Assembly: GCA_964546835.1 (NCBI GenBank)
Contig: CAZJKW010000079.1
Location: 1-9,345, forward strand
Source: JAHCHL01 sp964546835
GTDB taxonomy: Bacteria; Armatimonadota; Fimbriimonadia; Fimbriimonadales; ATM1
DNA: 9,345 nt
Direction: 5' to 3'
Each line of letters opens with the position of its first letter. Positions within the stretch are counted from its first letter, which is position 1. The position numbers were made by a program, and so were the translations under genes. The notes under the pieces were generated by a model, which was not told the DNA's origin, made no database searches, and saw only the letters and a program-made list of their open reading frames with translations. Below are positions 1-6,605 of the stretch, piece after piece.

Positions 1-13
1 CACAAAAAAACAC

Positions 14-18
14 GGAGG
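14..18 (+). promoter_or_regulatory. Shine-Dalgarno site of atpE
   Basis: GGAGG lies 13 bases before the atpE ATG. The match to the anti-Shine-Dalgarno sequence is strong but the spacing is longer than usual. Bases 1-31 are otherwise the A-rich spacer after the gene upstream of the window, presumably atpB, which is not visible. Confidence 0.6.
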
Positions 19-31
19 ACATCAACCAACC

Positions 32-241
32 ATGACAGGAAACATTATCGGAATCGGAATCGGAATTGCAGCACTTGGAGTTGCACTCGGCCTTGGAATG
101 ATTGGCGGCAACGCCATGCAAGGAATGGCAAGACAACCGGAGGCAATTGGAAAACTTCAAACTGCAATGTTGATTGCATTTGCATTTGTAGAACTTGTTT
201 TCCTGCTTACCGTTTTCGTCGTACCTGGAACCCTCAAGTAG
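32..241 (+). CDS. atpE: F1Fo ATP synthase subunit c (AtpE)
   Basis: This is the proteolipid subunit that forms the membrane ring of the ATP synthase rotor and carries ions across the membrane. The 69-residue protein is a hairpin of two hydrophobic helices (about 5-28 and 44-64) joined by the conserved polar loop R34-Q35-P36. Helix 2 carries the ion-binding carboxylate E54 in FVEL. Helix 1 starts with a glycine-rich run (GIGIGIA, then GVALGLG) that packs the ring. The extra liganding residues of Na+-type c subunits appear absent: the helix 1 glutamine position is L21, and E54 is followed by Leu rather than Ser/Thr, so proton coupling is inferred. The length is slightly short for the family (about 70-90). 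It is the first complete gene of the atp cluster, and a strong stem-loop separates it from atpF. Confidence 0.96.
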   Translation: MTGNIIGIGIGIAALGVALGLGMIGGNAMQGMARQPEAIGKLQTAMLIAFAFVELVFLLTVFVVPGTLK

Positions 242-256
242 TCAGGCCACAAAAAA

Positions 257-288
257 ATGAGTTGCCGGAATTGATTTCGGCAACTCAT
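257..288 (+). promoter_or_regulatory. Intercistronic stem-loop between atpE and atpF
   Basis: Bases 257-267 (ATGAGTTGCCG) pair perfectly with 278-288 (CGGCAACTCAT), giving 11 base pairs. The loop bases 268-270 and 275-277 can add three more pairs, including one G-U, and close a TTGA tetraloop. The stem is preceded by a run of seven A and on the + strand is not followed by a T-run, so it is not an intrinsic terminator for the atp transcript. The likely roles are 3' end protection or processing of the atpE mRNA, or dampening of atpF translation, either of which would help make many c subunits per b subunit. Read from the minus strand it looks like hairpin plus T7, but no minus gene ends here. 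The structure is seen directly; the role is inferred. Confidence 0.7.
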
Positions 289-297
289 CAATCAAAT

Positions 298-302
298 GGT
301 GA
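298..302 (+). promoter_or_regulatory. Probable Shine-Dalgarno site of atpF
   Basis: GGTGA lies 8 bases before the ATG at 311 and is the only anti-Shine-Dalgarno match in the gap. It sits too close to the ATG at 305 and overlaps the in-frame ATG at 296. It therefore favours 311 as the start of atpF. Confidence 0.45.
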
Positions 303-310
303 GCATGAAT

Positions 311-931
311 ATGCCAGACAGTAAAAAATCATCGCCGGTGCCCGCAATTCTCGGCATCATTGTAGGAATCGCTATGATGATCGGGGGTTTTTGGTTTTCC
401 AAAAACGTTCACATTGAGTTTGTAGACAAACTTGCTGAACAAGGAATTCCACTTGATTTGGGAAAAACCTTCGCTACCATTGGGGTTTTCCTGATTCTTT
501 TTCCCCTAATCAACATGTTCTTTTTGAAGCCTCTTCGCGAAGCGATGGATGGAAGAAACAATGATTTAGAAAGCACTTTTTCCGAAGCAGAGAATTTGAA
601 ATCAAGAATGGCCGAACTGAAAACAGATTACGAGGCTCGACTAACTCAATCTGAGGCGGCTGCTCGAGAGCAGATTCAAAAAGCAATCAGTGAAGCCGGT
701 GAAATGAGAACGCAAATGCTTGCAGAAGCAAAATCACAAGCAGATGCAATCAAGAAAGCGGCAGAAGTGGAAATGGCGCGGGAACGAGACAAGACACTTG
801 TTGAGTTAAGAAGACATGTTGTTGACATGACGTTGGTGGCAACGGAAAGAATCATTGGCGAATCTCTTGATAAAGACCGCCAAAGAAGATTGGTTGAAGA
901 GTTCATCAATACTGCCGAGGTTGGGCGTTAG
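311..931 (+). CDS. atpF: F1Fo ATP synthase subunit b (AtpF), with an extra N-terminal membrane helix
   Basis: Subunit b is the peripheral stalk that holds F1 still against the rotor. From the ATG at 311 the protein is 206 residues; in-frame ATGs at 296 and 305 are possible but have poorer ribosome sites. The canonical part is a membrane helix at about 51-72 followed by KPLREAMDGR, then a long charged, Ala/Glu/Lys-rich coiled coil (about 80-185), and a C-terminal tail that would contact delta. Unusually, a second hydrophobic helix lies before this (about 11-29, Gly/Ile/Met-rich), separated by a polar linker of about 20 residues. Most bacterial b subunits have one helix and about 155-170 residues. 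The Lys-bearing N-terminus fits a cytoplasmic start, so two helices would leave the stalk in the cytoplasm. A signal peptide is less likely because no clear cleavage motif is seen. Confidence 0.93.
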   Translation: MPDSKKSSPVPAILGIIVGIAMMIGGFWFSKNVHIEFVDKLAEQGIPLDLGKTFATIGVFLILFPLINMFFLKPLREAMDGRNNDLESTFSEAENLKSRMAELKTDYEARLTQSEAAAREQIQKAISEAGEMRTQMLAEAKSQADAIKKAAEVEMARERDKTLVELRRHVVDMTLVATERIIGESLDKDRQRRLVEEFINTAEVGR

Positions 932-933
932 GA

Positions 934-1485
934 ATGGATTTTAGGGCGGCCGGTCGTTATGCGAAGGCGTTGCTTTCTGCTGCAAAAGCAGAAGGAAGCG
1001 TGCATGAAGCAGAGGATGATTTGCAAGCCATTACTTCCATTTTGGAAGCGAAACCGGAATTCAGGGAAACCCTTGAAAGCCCAACGGTCACTAAAGACAA
1101 AAAACTTGCTCTCATTGATCGAGTTTTTTCCGATAGAGCTCGACCTATCACGATGCGGTTGTTGAGATTACTTATCAAAAAGAATCGCGAAGATGAAATT
1201 TCGGTTTTGTACCGCGAGTTTGTTCGGCTTAGGGAAGAGTCAGAAGGCGTATTGCACTTGACGATTCGCTCTGCTATCCAACTGTCTGAAGATGAAGTCA
1301 AAAGAATTGTTAACAAGATCGAGTCACAAACCGGCAAGCGTTGTGCGGTTGATGTTGAAATTGATCCGAACTTGATAGGCGGCGTGGTTGCTCAATATGG
1401 CGACTATGTTCTTGACGGTTCTGTAAAAGGTGCTCTACGTCGCCTAAAAGAAAAACTATACGTAGATGTTTTGAAGCAAGCATAA
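934..1485 (+). CDS. atpH: F1Fo ATP synthase subunit delta (AtpH)
   Basis: Delta (OSCP) links the top of the alpha3beta3 hexamer to the b stalk. The protein has 183 residues, normal for the family (about 175-185). It has the helical N-terminal domain (RYAKALLSAA at about 8-17) and the C-terminal signature IDPNLIGG (143-150), followed by YGDYVLDGS and KGALRRL (to about 171). The gene begins 2 bases after the atpF stop. A GAGGT at 917-921, inside the end of atpF, is a distant ribosome site, so translational coupling is likely. There is nothing unusual in the protein. Confidence 0.96.
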   Translation: MDFRAAGRYAKALLSAAKAEGSVHEAEDDLQAITSILEAKPEFRETLESPTVTKDKKLALIDRVFSDRARPITMRLLRLLIKKNREDEISVLYREFVRLREESEGVLHLTIRSAIQLSEDEVKRIVNKIESQTGKRCAVDVEIDPNLIGGVVAQYGDYVLDGSVKGALRRLKEKLYVDVLKQA

Positions 1486-1497
1486 ACGGAGAAAGTA

Positions 1498-3057
1498 ATG
1501 GCAATTCGTCCAGAAGAAATCACAAGCATCCTCACTCAAGAACTTCAGGCCTTTGAAAAAGAGGCGAAAACCGAACACGTCGGAACCGTGTTACAAGTTG
1601 GCGACGGTATTGCACGGGTACATGGGTTGCCCGATGCACAAATGGGCGAACTTCTTGAGTTTCCGGGTGGTGTAATGGGATTGGCGCTTAATTTAGAAGA
1701 AAACACGATTGGCGCCGTACTAATTGGGTCTGACCAAGAAATTAAGGAAGGCGACCCGGTGAGAGAAACAGGAAGAATTATCCAGATCCCGGTCGGAGAT
1801 GGTTTGCTGGGAAGAGTTGTGAACTCCCTGGGTCAACCGGTGGACGATGGTGGACCCATTGCCAGCGATGCAATGGCACTTCTTGAAACGGTTGCCCCGG
1901 GTGTTGTAGACCGACAACCCGTTAAAGAACCGCTCCAAACCGGCATCAAAGCCGTCGACGCCATGATTCCCATTGGACGAGGACAACGCGAATTAATCAT
2001 TGGAGATAGGCAAACCGGCAAAACGGCTATTTGTATTGACACGATTCTAAACCAAGCCAAAACGCATGAGCCGGGGGGAAGTCCGGTTTATTGTATTTAT
2101 GTTGCCATCGGCCAAAGAATGGGCTCAGTTCGACGTGTTGTTGAAACATTGAAAGCCGAAGGTGCGATGAAATATACAACCGTAGTTGTCGCCCCCGCTT
2201 CGGACTCAAATGCCATGCAGTATCTGGCCCCCTTTGCCGGAGCAACAATTGGCGAATATTTCCGAGATAATGGTCGCCACGCGCTTGTAATTTACGATGA
2301 TCTTTCAAAACACGCAGCTGCATACCGTGCAATGTCGCTGCTGTTAAGAAGACCGCCTGGAAGAGAGGCATATCCCGGAGACGTATTCTATCTTCACAGT
2401 CGCCTTTTGGAGCGCGCAGCAAAATTAAGCAACGAGCGCGGTGGTGGGTCGTTGACCGCATTGCCAATCATTGAAACCCAAGCCGGCGACGTTTCTGCTT
2501 ACATTCCCACGAACGTAATTTCAATTACCGATGGCCAGATTTATCTTGAACCTGACCTGTTCTTCGCAGGTGTCCGACCCGCAATTAACGTCGGTATCTC
2601 TGTTTCCCGCGTGGGTGGGGCCGCACAAATTAAGGCGATGAAATCGGTTGCAGGAAAACTTAAACTTGAGATGGCACAGTTCCGAGAAGTTCAAGCGTTC
2701 GCACAGTTTGCAAGTGACCTTGACAAAGCAACCCAGATGCAGTTGGCACGAGGGCAGCGACTTACGGAATTGCTTAAGCAAGACATTTATTCTCCCTATG
2801 ATGTCGTTGACCAAGTGTTTTCTGCATACGCCGGAACCGGCGGCTTTTTGGACGCGCTCGAAGTTAAAGATGTTCAAGAGTTTGCAAAAGGAATGCTTGA
2901 ACATATCCACACTAAATATCCGGAATTGGTCGAAAAAGTTCGAACGTCGAAAGAGTGGACATCGGATGTTGAGGACACAGCAAAGAAAGCGATTTCCGAA
3001 TATCAATCCATGTTTCTTGCATCAAAGAGTCAAGCAGCCGAGCCCGTAACTGTCTAA
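1498..3057 (+). CDS. atpA: F1Fo ATP synthase subunit alpha (AtpA)
   Basis: Alpha is the non-catalytic nucleotide-binding subunit of the F1 hexamer and supplies the arginine finger to the beta active site. The 519-residue protein is close to the usual 500-515. It has the N-terminal beta-barrel (about 25-95), Walker A GDRQTGKT (169-176), the Walker B region HALVIYDDLSKHA (about 261-273), and the family signature PAINVGISVS (361-370) with R371 next as the arginine finger. A helical C-terminal domain follows, with a short Ala/Ser-rich tail. The usual GQK-x-S-T stretch after the P-loop reads GQRMGSVRRV here, a small deviation. The ATG at 1498 is supported by GGAG at 1488-1491, six bases upstream. 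Long open frames on the opposite strand here are shadows. Confidence 0.98.
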   Translation: MAIRPEEITSILTQELQAFEKEAKTEHVGTVLQVGDGIARVHGLPDAQMGELLEFPGGVMGLALNLEENTIGAVLIGSDQEIKEGDPVRETGRIIQIPVGDGLLGRVVNSLGQPVDDGGPIASDAMALLETVAPGVVDRQPVKEPLQTGIKAVDAMIPIGRGQRELIIGDRQTGKTAICIDTILNQAKTHEPGGSPVYCIYVAIGQRMGSVRRVVETLKAEGAMKYTTVVVAPASDSNAMQYLAPFAGATIGEYFRDNGRHALVIYDDLSKHAAAYRAMSLLLRRPPGREAYPGDVFYLHSRLLERAAKLSNERGGGSLTALPIIETQAGDVSAYIPTNVISITDGQIYLEPDLFFAGVRPAINVGISVSRVGGAAQIKAMKSVAGKLKLEMAQFREVQAFAQFASDLDKATQMQLARGQRLTELLKQDIYSPYDVVDQVFSAYAGTGGFLDALEVKDVQEFAKGMLEHIHTKYPELVEKVRTSKEWTSDVEDTAKKAISEYQSMFLASKSQAAEPVTV

Positions 3058-3060
3058 AAA

Positions 3061-3918
3061 ATGGCAAATCTGAAACAACTTCGTCAGAGAATTCGAAGCG
3101 CGAAAAATATTCAGCAAATTACGCGCGCAATGAAACTAGTCGCTGCTGCGAGGTTGCGGCGTGCTCAGGACCGAGTTTTGGAAGCAAGACCGTATTCGGA
3201 AAAAATGCGCGAATTGATGGCAAGCATTGCTGAAGCCGGGACGATGCCTGAACATCCTCTGCTTGCGCGACGACCCATAAAGAAATATGGGGTGATTTTG
3301 GTGTCGGCCGACCGTGGGCTATGCGGTTCTTTTAACACCAATTTGTTGAGAAAGTGTCAAGAGTTCGTACGTGAAAACTCAGGGCAGGGCTGTTTGCTTT
3401 CGGTAGGAAAGAAGGGCAGTCAGTTTTTTGGAAGACGCGGTGTGCCGGTGGTATTTAATTTAACATTGCCGACTTCCGGTCCTACAAAAAGGCATGCGGA
3501 AGAAGTAATGGAAGCGGCAGAGAAACTGTTTGTTTCCGGCGAAGTAGATGCTATTTATTTGGTTTACAGTAAATTTTATTCAGCGATTCGACAAACACCT
3601 GAAGTTGTGCAACTTTTGCCGATTGAGCCGCCTAAATCCGAGGGGAAAGGCGCACAAAAAGATTACTCATATGAGCCGGGAGCAACCGAACTTTTGGGTG
3701 CACTATTGCCTCGTTATGCTCTTACTTTGATTCTGCAGGCATTGCTTGAGTCTACAGCAAGCGAACATGGATCAAGAATGACTGCAATGACGAGCGCCAC
3801 GGATAATGCCGGGCAGATGATTTCAAACTTGACCTTACAGGCGAACCGTAGTAGGCAAGCATCCATTACGACAGAAATTCTTGAAGTTGTTGGCGGGGCT
3901 GAAGCGCTAAAAGGATAG
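3061..3918 (+). CDS. atpG: F1Fo ATP synthase subunit gamma (AtpG)
   Basis: Gamma is the central shaft that rotates inside the alpha3beta3 hexamer and couples the c ring to catalysis. The protein is 285 residues (E. coli about 287). The N-terminal coiled-coil helix is canonical (MANLKQLRQRI, then IQQITRAMKLVAAARLRRAQ). The central domain has VSADRGLCGSFN (about 81-92), and the C-terminal helix ends with the signature SITTEILEVVGGAEAL (268-283). It starts three bases after the atpA stop with no Shine-Dalgarno match nearby, so translation is probably coupled to atpA. In most bacteria atpD and atpC follow atpG. Here they do not, and the next gene is unrelated. Confidence 0.97.
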   Translation: MANLKQLRQRIRSAKNIQQITRAMKLVAAARLRRAQDRVLEARPYSEKMRELMASIAEAGTMPEHPLLARRPIKKYGVILVSADRGLCGSFNTNLLRKCQEFVRENSGQGCLLSVGKKGSQFFGRRGVPVVFNLTLPTSGPTKRHAEEVMEAAEKLFVSGEVDAIYLVYSKFYSAIRQTPEVVQLLPIEPPKSEGKGAQKDYSYEPGATELLGALLPRYALTLILQALLESTASEHGSRMTAMTSATDNAGQMISNLTLQANRSRQASITTEILEVVGGAEALKG

Positions 3919-3926
3919 AGTGGAAC

Positions 3927-3936
3927 TCGACGTCGA
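3927..3936. repeat. 10-base perfect palindrome in the atpG / cysteine-rich gene gap
   Basis: TCGACGTCGA is its own reverse complement and lies 30 bases before the start of the exported cysteine-rich gene, followed by five A. It could be an operator half-site pair or could occur by chance. No clear -35/-10 pair is visible around it. Confidence 0.3.
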
Positions 3937-3954
3937 AAAAGTCTGTTGAATCAA

Positions 3955-3960
3955 AAGGAG
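3955..3960 (+). promoter_or_regulatory. Shine-Dalgarno site of the cysteine-rich gene
   Basis: AAGGAG lies six bases before the ATG at 3967. This is ideal spacing. It fixes the start at 3967 rather than at the in-frame TTG at 3946, which would put this site inside the coding region and add residues ahead of the signal peptide. Confidence 0.85.
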
Positions 3961-3966
3961 AAAACT

Positions 3967-4371
3967 ATGAAATTCTTAATCGCAATTTCCGTACTGGCTA
4001 TGGCCGCGATTGGTCTTGCCGATGAAAAATGTTCCGGTGGCGCATGTTCGAAAAAGGAGTCAAAAAGCAGTCACTGTGCAAAACCGATGACCGAAGACCA
4101 AAAGTTCCTTGCGTTGGCACAACAGATGGCCATGGAAGCAGAAGGCAAAAAAGCATGTTGCAAATCCACCGTTGCTAAACCGATGGCAAAAGGAGACAAG
4201 GGGTGTTGCAATGCTGCTGGCGAATCTGCAAAATTCAAAGTATTTGTAGCCGGAGTTGGTTACAAGTTCTTTGGATGTGAAGGTTCGGCAAACAAGGGCA
4301 GAGCCGAATGGATGGCAAAAGGCAAGAATGTTGGAAAGGTGCAAAAAGTAACTTCTAAAGTTGCAATGTAA
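3967..4371 (+). CDS. Exported cysteine-rich protein, function unknown
   Basis: I do not recognise a named family. The 134-residue protein begins with a clear signal peptide (K2, hydrophobic 3-17, probable cleavage after GLA at 16-18), so it should act outside the cytoplasm. The mature part is rich in Lys, Ala and Met and has eight cysteines (22, 27, 37, 64, 65, 80, 81, 104). They include a C-x4-C pair, two CC pairs (KACCK and KGCCN) and a single C104 in FFGCEG. The stretch C-AKPM (37-41) recurs in altered form around AKPM at 70-73, suggesting an internal duplication. The C-terminal block (about 88-134: FKVFVAGVGYKFFGCEG, then a Lys-rich helix) loosely recalls YHS/TRASH-like metal-binding modules. 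Metal binding or thiol chemistry is inference. It lies 48 bases after atpG with no terminator between, so read-through from the atp genes is likely. Confidence 0.8.
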   Translation: MKFLIAISVLAMAAIGLADEKCSGGACSKKESKSSHCAKPMTEDQKFLALAQQMAMEAEGKKACCKSTVAKPMAKGDKGCCNAAGESAKFKVFVAGVGYKFFGCEGSANKGRAEWMAKGKNVGKVQKVTSKVAM

Positions 4372-4384
4372 ATAATGAATATCC

Positions 4385-4414
4385 GGAGCGGCGAATCTTC
4401 GCCGCTCCTTTTTT
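4385..4414 (+). terminator. Intrinsic terminator of the + strand atp unit
   Basis: GGAGCGGCGAA (4385-4395) pairs with TTCGCCGCTCC (4398-4408), an 11-base-pair GC-rich stem with a very short loop, followed by T6 (4409-4414). It ends + strand transcription 13 bases after the cysteine-rich gene. The T-run overlaps the last codon region of the converging minus-strand gene. In the minus direction no T-run follows the stem. Confidence 0.9.
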
Positions 4415-4997
4415 ATTTTGCATTTGTGATACGGACCGTTTGCATGATTTGTTGTGCGACCGATTTGATTCCTTCCATATCTTGTGATTTTACAAATTTG
4501 AAAATATACGAAGTTCCGTCGTGTACGAGCACATAAACCATCATTCCAATCGGGTCTCCGGATCGTGTTGCGTTTTTGACATAGAATTCACTCGCTTCAC
4601 CGATTGGCAAAGTGACTTTTTCTAAGGTGCTCCAACGCATTAGTTCTTGCCGCATTGTTTTGGTTGCTCCGTCCAAGTTTTTTGCGGATTCTTTTTTGAC
4701 TACAACGCCAAATCTGGGTTCGCCGGGTATTTTTCTTCCAATCCTATCGACCAAAGATGCAATGACGGTGTCTTGACCTTGCTCATCTAAATTAATGATT
4801 CCATTTGCTGCCACATCTGCACCACCGACGATTCCGTCTACCCAGTCCACGGGTACATAGAAAGTTAAGCTGTGAGCAGACAAATCAACTTTGGCCCAAG
4901 TCGTATCCAAAGTGGGTTCCGGTGCTGAATGGAGCATGGTTTTTGGACCACAACCGAAACTTGCAAAGACTATCAACGAGAACAGTGACTTTTTCAA
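4413..4997 (-). CDS. Predicted lipoprotein, function unknown
   Basis: The 194-residue protein has a short Lys-led hydrophobic leader (2-15) ending in FASFGC with C16 as the candidate lipidated cysteine. The -3 position is Ser rather than Leu, so the lipobox is imperfect. The mature part has a stretch of the type 'SLTFYVPVDWVDGI' near 43-56, an amphipathic middle, and a C-terminal segment with alternating strands and a final helix (YIFKFVKSQ, then IKSVAQQIMQTVRI). That pattern (vP.gW near the start, helix at the end) loosely resembles PsbP/DcrB-like lipoproteins, but this is inference. The start is a TTG at 4995-4997, chosen because AGGAG sits five bases upstream and no ATG lies between. It follows the carboxylase gene by 15 bases, so the two are probably co-transcribed. 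Confidence 0.75.
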   Translation of the reverse strand: MKKSLFSLIVFASFGCGPKTMLHSAPEPTLDTTWAKVDLSAHSLTFYVPVDWVDGIVGGADVAANGIINLDEQGQDTVIASLVDRIGRKIPGEPRFGVVVKKESAKNLDGATKTMRQELMRWSTLEKVTLPIGEASEFYVKNATRSGDPIGMMVYVLVHDGTSYIFKFVKSQDMEGIKSVAQQIMQTVRITNAK

Positions 4998-5002
4998 ATT
5001 TT

Positions 5003-5007
5003 CTCCT
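5003..5007 (-). promoter_or_regulatory. Shine-Dalgarno site that sets a TTG start
   Basis: Read on the minus strand this is AGGAG, five bases before the TTG at 4997. It lies wholly in the 15-base gap after the carboxylase stop, which supports independent initiation of the lipoprotein gene at a non-ATG codon. Confidence 0.75.
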
Positions 5008-5012
5008 ATGTT

Positions 5013-6605
5013 TTACATTCTAAACACGGGCCAGTTTGGCTTTTCTACTGGAGCATTTAATGATGCCGAAATTGCGATGCCAATTGCAATACGAGTTTCT
5101 TCTGGCAAAATTATTCCGTCATCCCACATTCTTGCTGTTGCGAAATAGGGTGAGCCTTCCTTTTCATACTGCTCCCGAACCGGGTCTCCTATCGCTTTTT
5201 TCTCCTCATCCGAAACCGGACCTTTCATTTCCTTAATCGTAATCAGTACTTGCGCTGCTTGTTCAGCACCCATAACGGAGATTCGTGAATTGGGCCATGA
5301 AAATATGAATCGTGGAGCGTAAGCGCGTCCGCACATGGCATAGTTTCCCGCACCGTGAGAACCTCCAATAATTACGGTGAATTTGGGGACATTAGCGGCG
5401 GAAACGGCCTGCACCATTTTTGCTCCGTCTTTGGTAATGCCACCTTGTTCATACCTTTTACCGACCATGAAACCGGTTATGTTTTGCAAAAACACCAGCG
5501 GAATGTTTCTTTGACAACAAATTTCAATAAAATGAGCGCCCTTAATTGCAGATTCAGAAAAAATGACTCCATTGTTGGCGAGAATTCCAACCGGAAAACC
5601 CATCCATTTGGCAAAACCTGTTATTAAAGTTGACCCGTAGTTTGACTTAAATTCATGAAATCTTGAACCGTCAACCAGCCGGGCAATAATTTCGCGAGCA
5701 TCATAAGGTTGGCGAATATCGGCAGGCAAAACCCCGGGTATTTCGCTTGCACCCCATAAGGGTTCTTCAATTTCGTGTTGACTCAGCCAAGGGGTTGGAT
5801 TAGGAGGTAGATTGCAAACAATGTTTCTGACTATTTCAAGGGCATGTTCATCATTTTCTGCTAAATGGTCAGTTACACCGCTAGTTCGTGAGTGCATTTC
5901 GCCGCCACCTAATTCTTCGGCACTTACTTCTTCACCTGTTGCAGCTTTGACTAAGGGTGGACCTGCCAAATAAATAGTGCCGGTACCTTTTACAATTACA
6001 TTTTCGTCGCTCATGGCAGGTACATAAGCACCTCCGGCGGTGCACATTCCCATAACACACGCAATTTGTGGAATTTGCGCTGCCGACATCTTAGCTTGAT
6101 TGTAAAAAATTCTTCCAAAGTGGTCTTTGTCCGGAAACACTTCACTTTGCATTGGCAAAAAGACACCGCCAGAATCCACTAAATAAATGATTGGCAAACG
6201 GTTTTCTAATGCTATCTCTTGACACCTCAAATGTTTTTTAATTGTGAGAGGGTAGTAAGTGCCACCTTTTACAGTTGCATCGTTTGCAACGATCATGCAA
6301 GTTCTTCCGGAGACTTGTCCAATTCCAGAAACAATTCCCGCACCGGGAACTTCATTTTCATATAAATCGAAAGCTGCCAGCATGCCGATCTCAAGGAAGG
6401 GTGTGTCCGGGTCAATGAGTTGGTCAATTCTTTCGCGGGCAGTGAGTTTGCCACGTTCTCTGTGGAGTGCAACGGCCTTTTCTGAGCCACCTTTCATAAC
6501 AATTTGCCTTCTTTCCTTAAGTACATTTTCAAGTTGGGAGAAATGTTCTTGGGACTTTTTGAAGTCGGCCGAATTGACTGAAATCTTGCTTCGAATTGGT
6601 TCCAT
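5013..6605 (-). CDS. liuB: Methylcrotonyl-CoA carboxylase-type carboxyltransferase (beta) subunit
   Basis: This subunit moves the carboxyl group from carboxybiotin to the acyl-CoA. The closest match by eye is 3-methylcrotonyl-CoA carboxylase beta (leucine degradation; MccB/LiuB). From the ATG at 6605 it is 530 residues, close to the family's about 535. It shows KAVALHRERGKL (43-54), PGAGIVSGIG (87-96), VANDATVKGGTYYP (106-119), the oxyanion stretch DSGGVFLP (144-151), and TAGGAYVPAMSDE (189-201). The C-terminal half has NITGFMVG (375-382) and GGSHGAGNYAMCGRAY (414-429). The open frame runs up to a TTG at 6668, but the extra 21 residues lack family similarity and have no ribosome site. Geranyl-CoA carboxylase is the main alternative; the LiuC-like gene at 8228 favours MCC. 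No biotin carboxylase or biotin carrier subunit is in the window. The gene is probably co-transcribed with the downstream lipoprotein. Confidence 0.9.
   Translation of the reverse strand: MEPIRSKISVNSADFKKSQEHFSQLENVLKERRQIVMKGGSEKAVALHRERGKLTARERIDQLIDPDTPFLEIGMLAAFDLYENEVPGAGIVSGIGQVSGRTCMIVANDATVKGGTYYPLTIKKHLRCQEIALENRLPIIYLVDSGGVFLPMQSEVFPDKDHFGRIFYNQAKMSAAQIPQIACVMGMCTAGGAYVPAMSDENVIVKGTGTIYLAGPPLVKAATGEEVSAEELGGGEMHSRTSGVTDHLAENDEHALEIVRNIVCNLPPNPTPWLSQHEIEEPLWGASEIPGVLPADIRQPYDAREIIARLVDGSRFHEFKSNYGSTLITGFAKWMGFPVGILANNGVIFSESAIKGAHFIEICCQRNIPLVFLQNITGFMVGKRYEQGGITKDGAKMVQAVSAANVPKFTVIIGGSHGAGNYAMCGRAYAPRFIFSWPNSRISVMGAEQAAQVLITIKEMKGPVSDEEKKAIGDPVREQYEKEGSPYFATARMWDDGIILPEETRIAIGIAISASLNAPVEKPNWPVFRM

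Noticed and set aside
49..66. Tandem GGAATC-like hexamers at the start of atpE.
   Set aside because: They simply encode the alternating Gly-Ile run of the c-ring helix and need no other explanation.
32..241. Possible sodium-driven ATP synthase.
   Set aside because: Subunit c lacks the helix 1 glutamine and the Ser/Thr after the key glutamate that mark Na+-binding c rings; the pattern fits protons.
257..288. Reading the atpE-atpF hairpin as a sense-strand terminator.
   Set aside because: No T-run follows the stem on the + strand, and the next atp genes must be transcribed through it.
2027..3006. Long open frames on the minus strand opposite atpA (146 and 161 codons), and a similar one opposite atpH (957-1337).
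   Set aside because: They lie wholly inside highly conserved genes, show no recognisable domain or ribosome site, and are best explained as shadows of the coding strand.
3946..3966. In-frame TTG start that would lengthen the cysteine-rich protein by seven residues.
   Set aside because: It would bury the AAGGAG site inside the gene and put polar residues before an otherwise perfect signal peptide.
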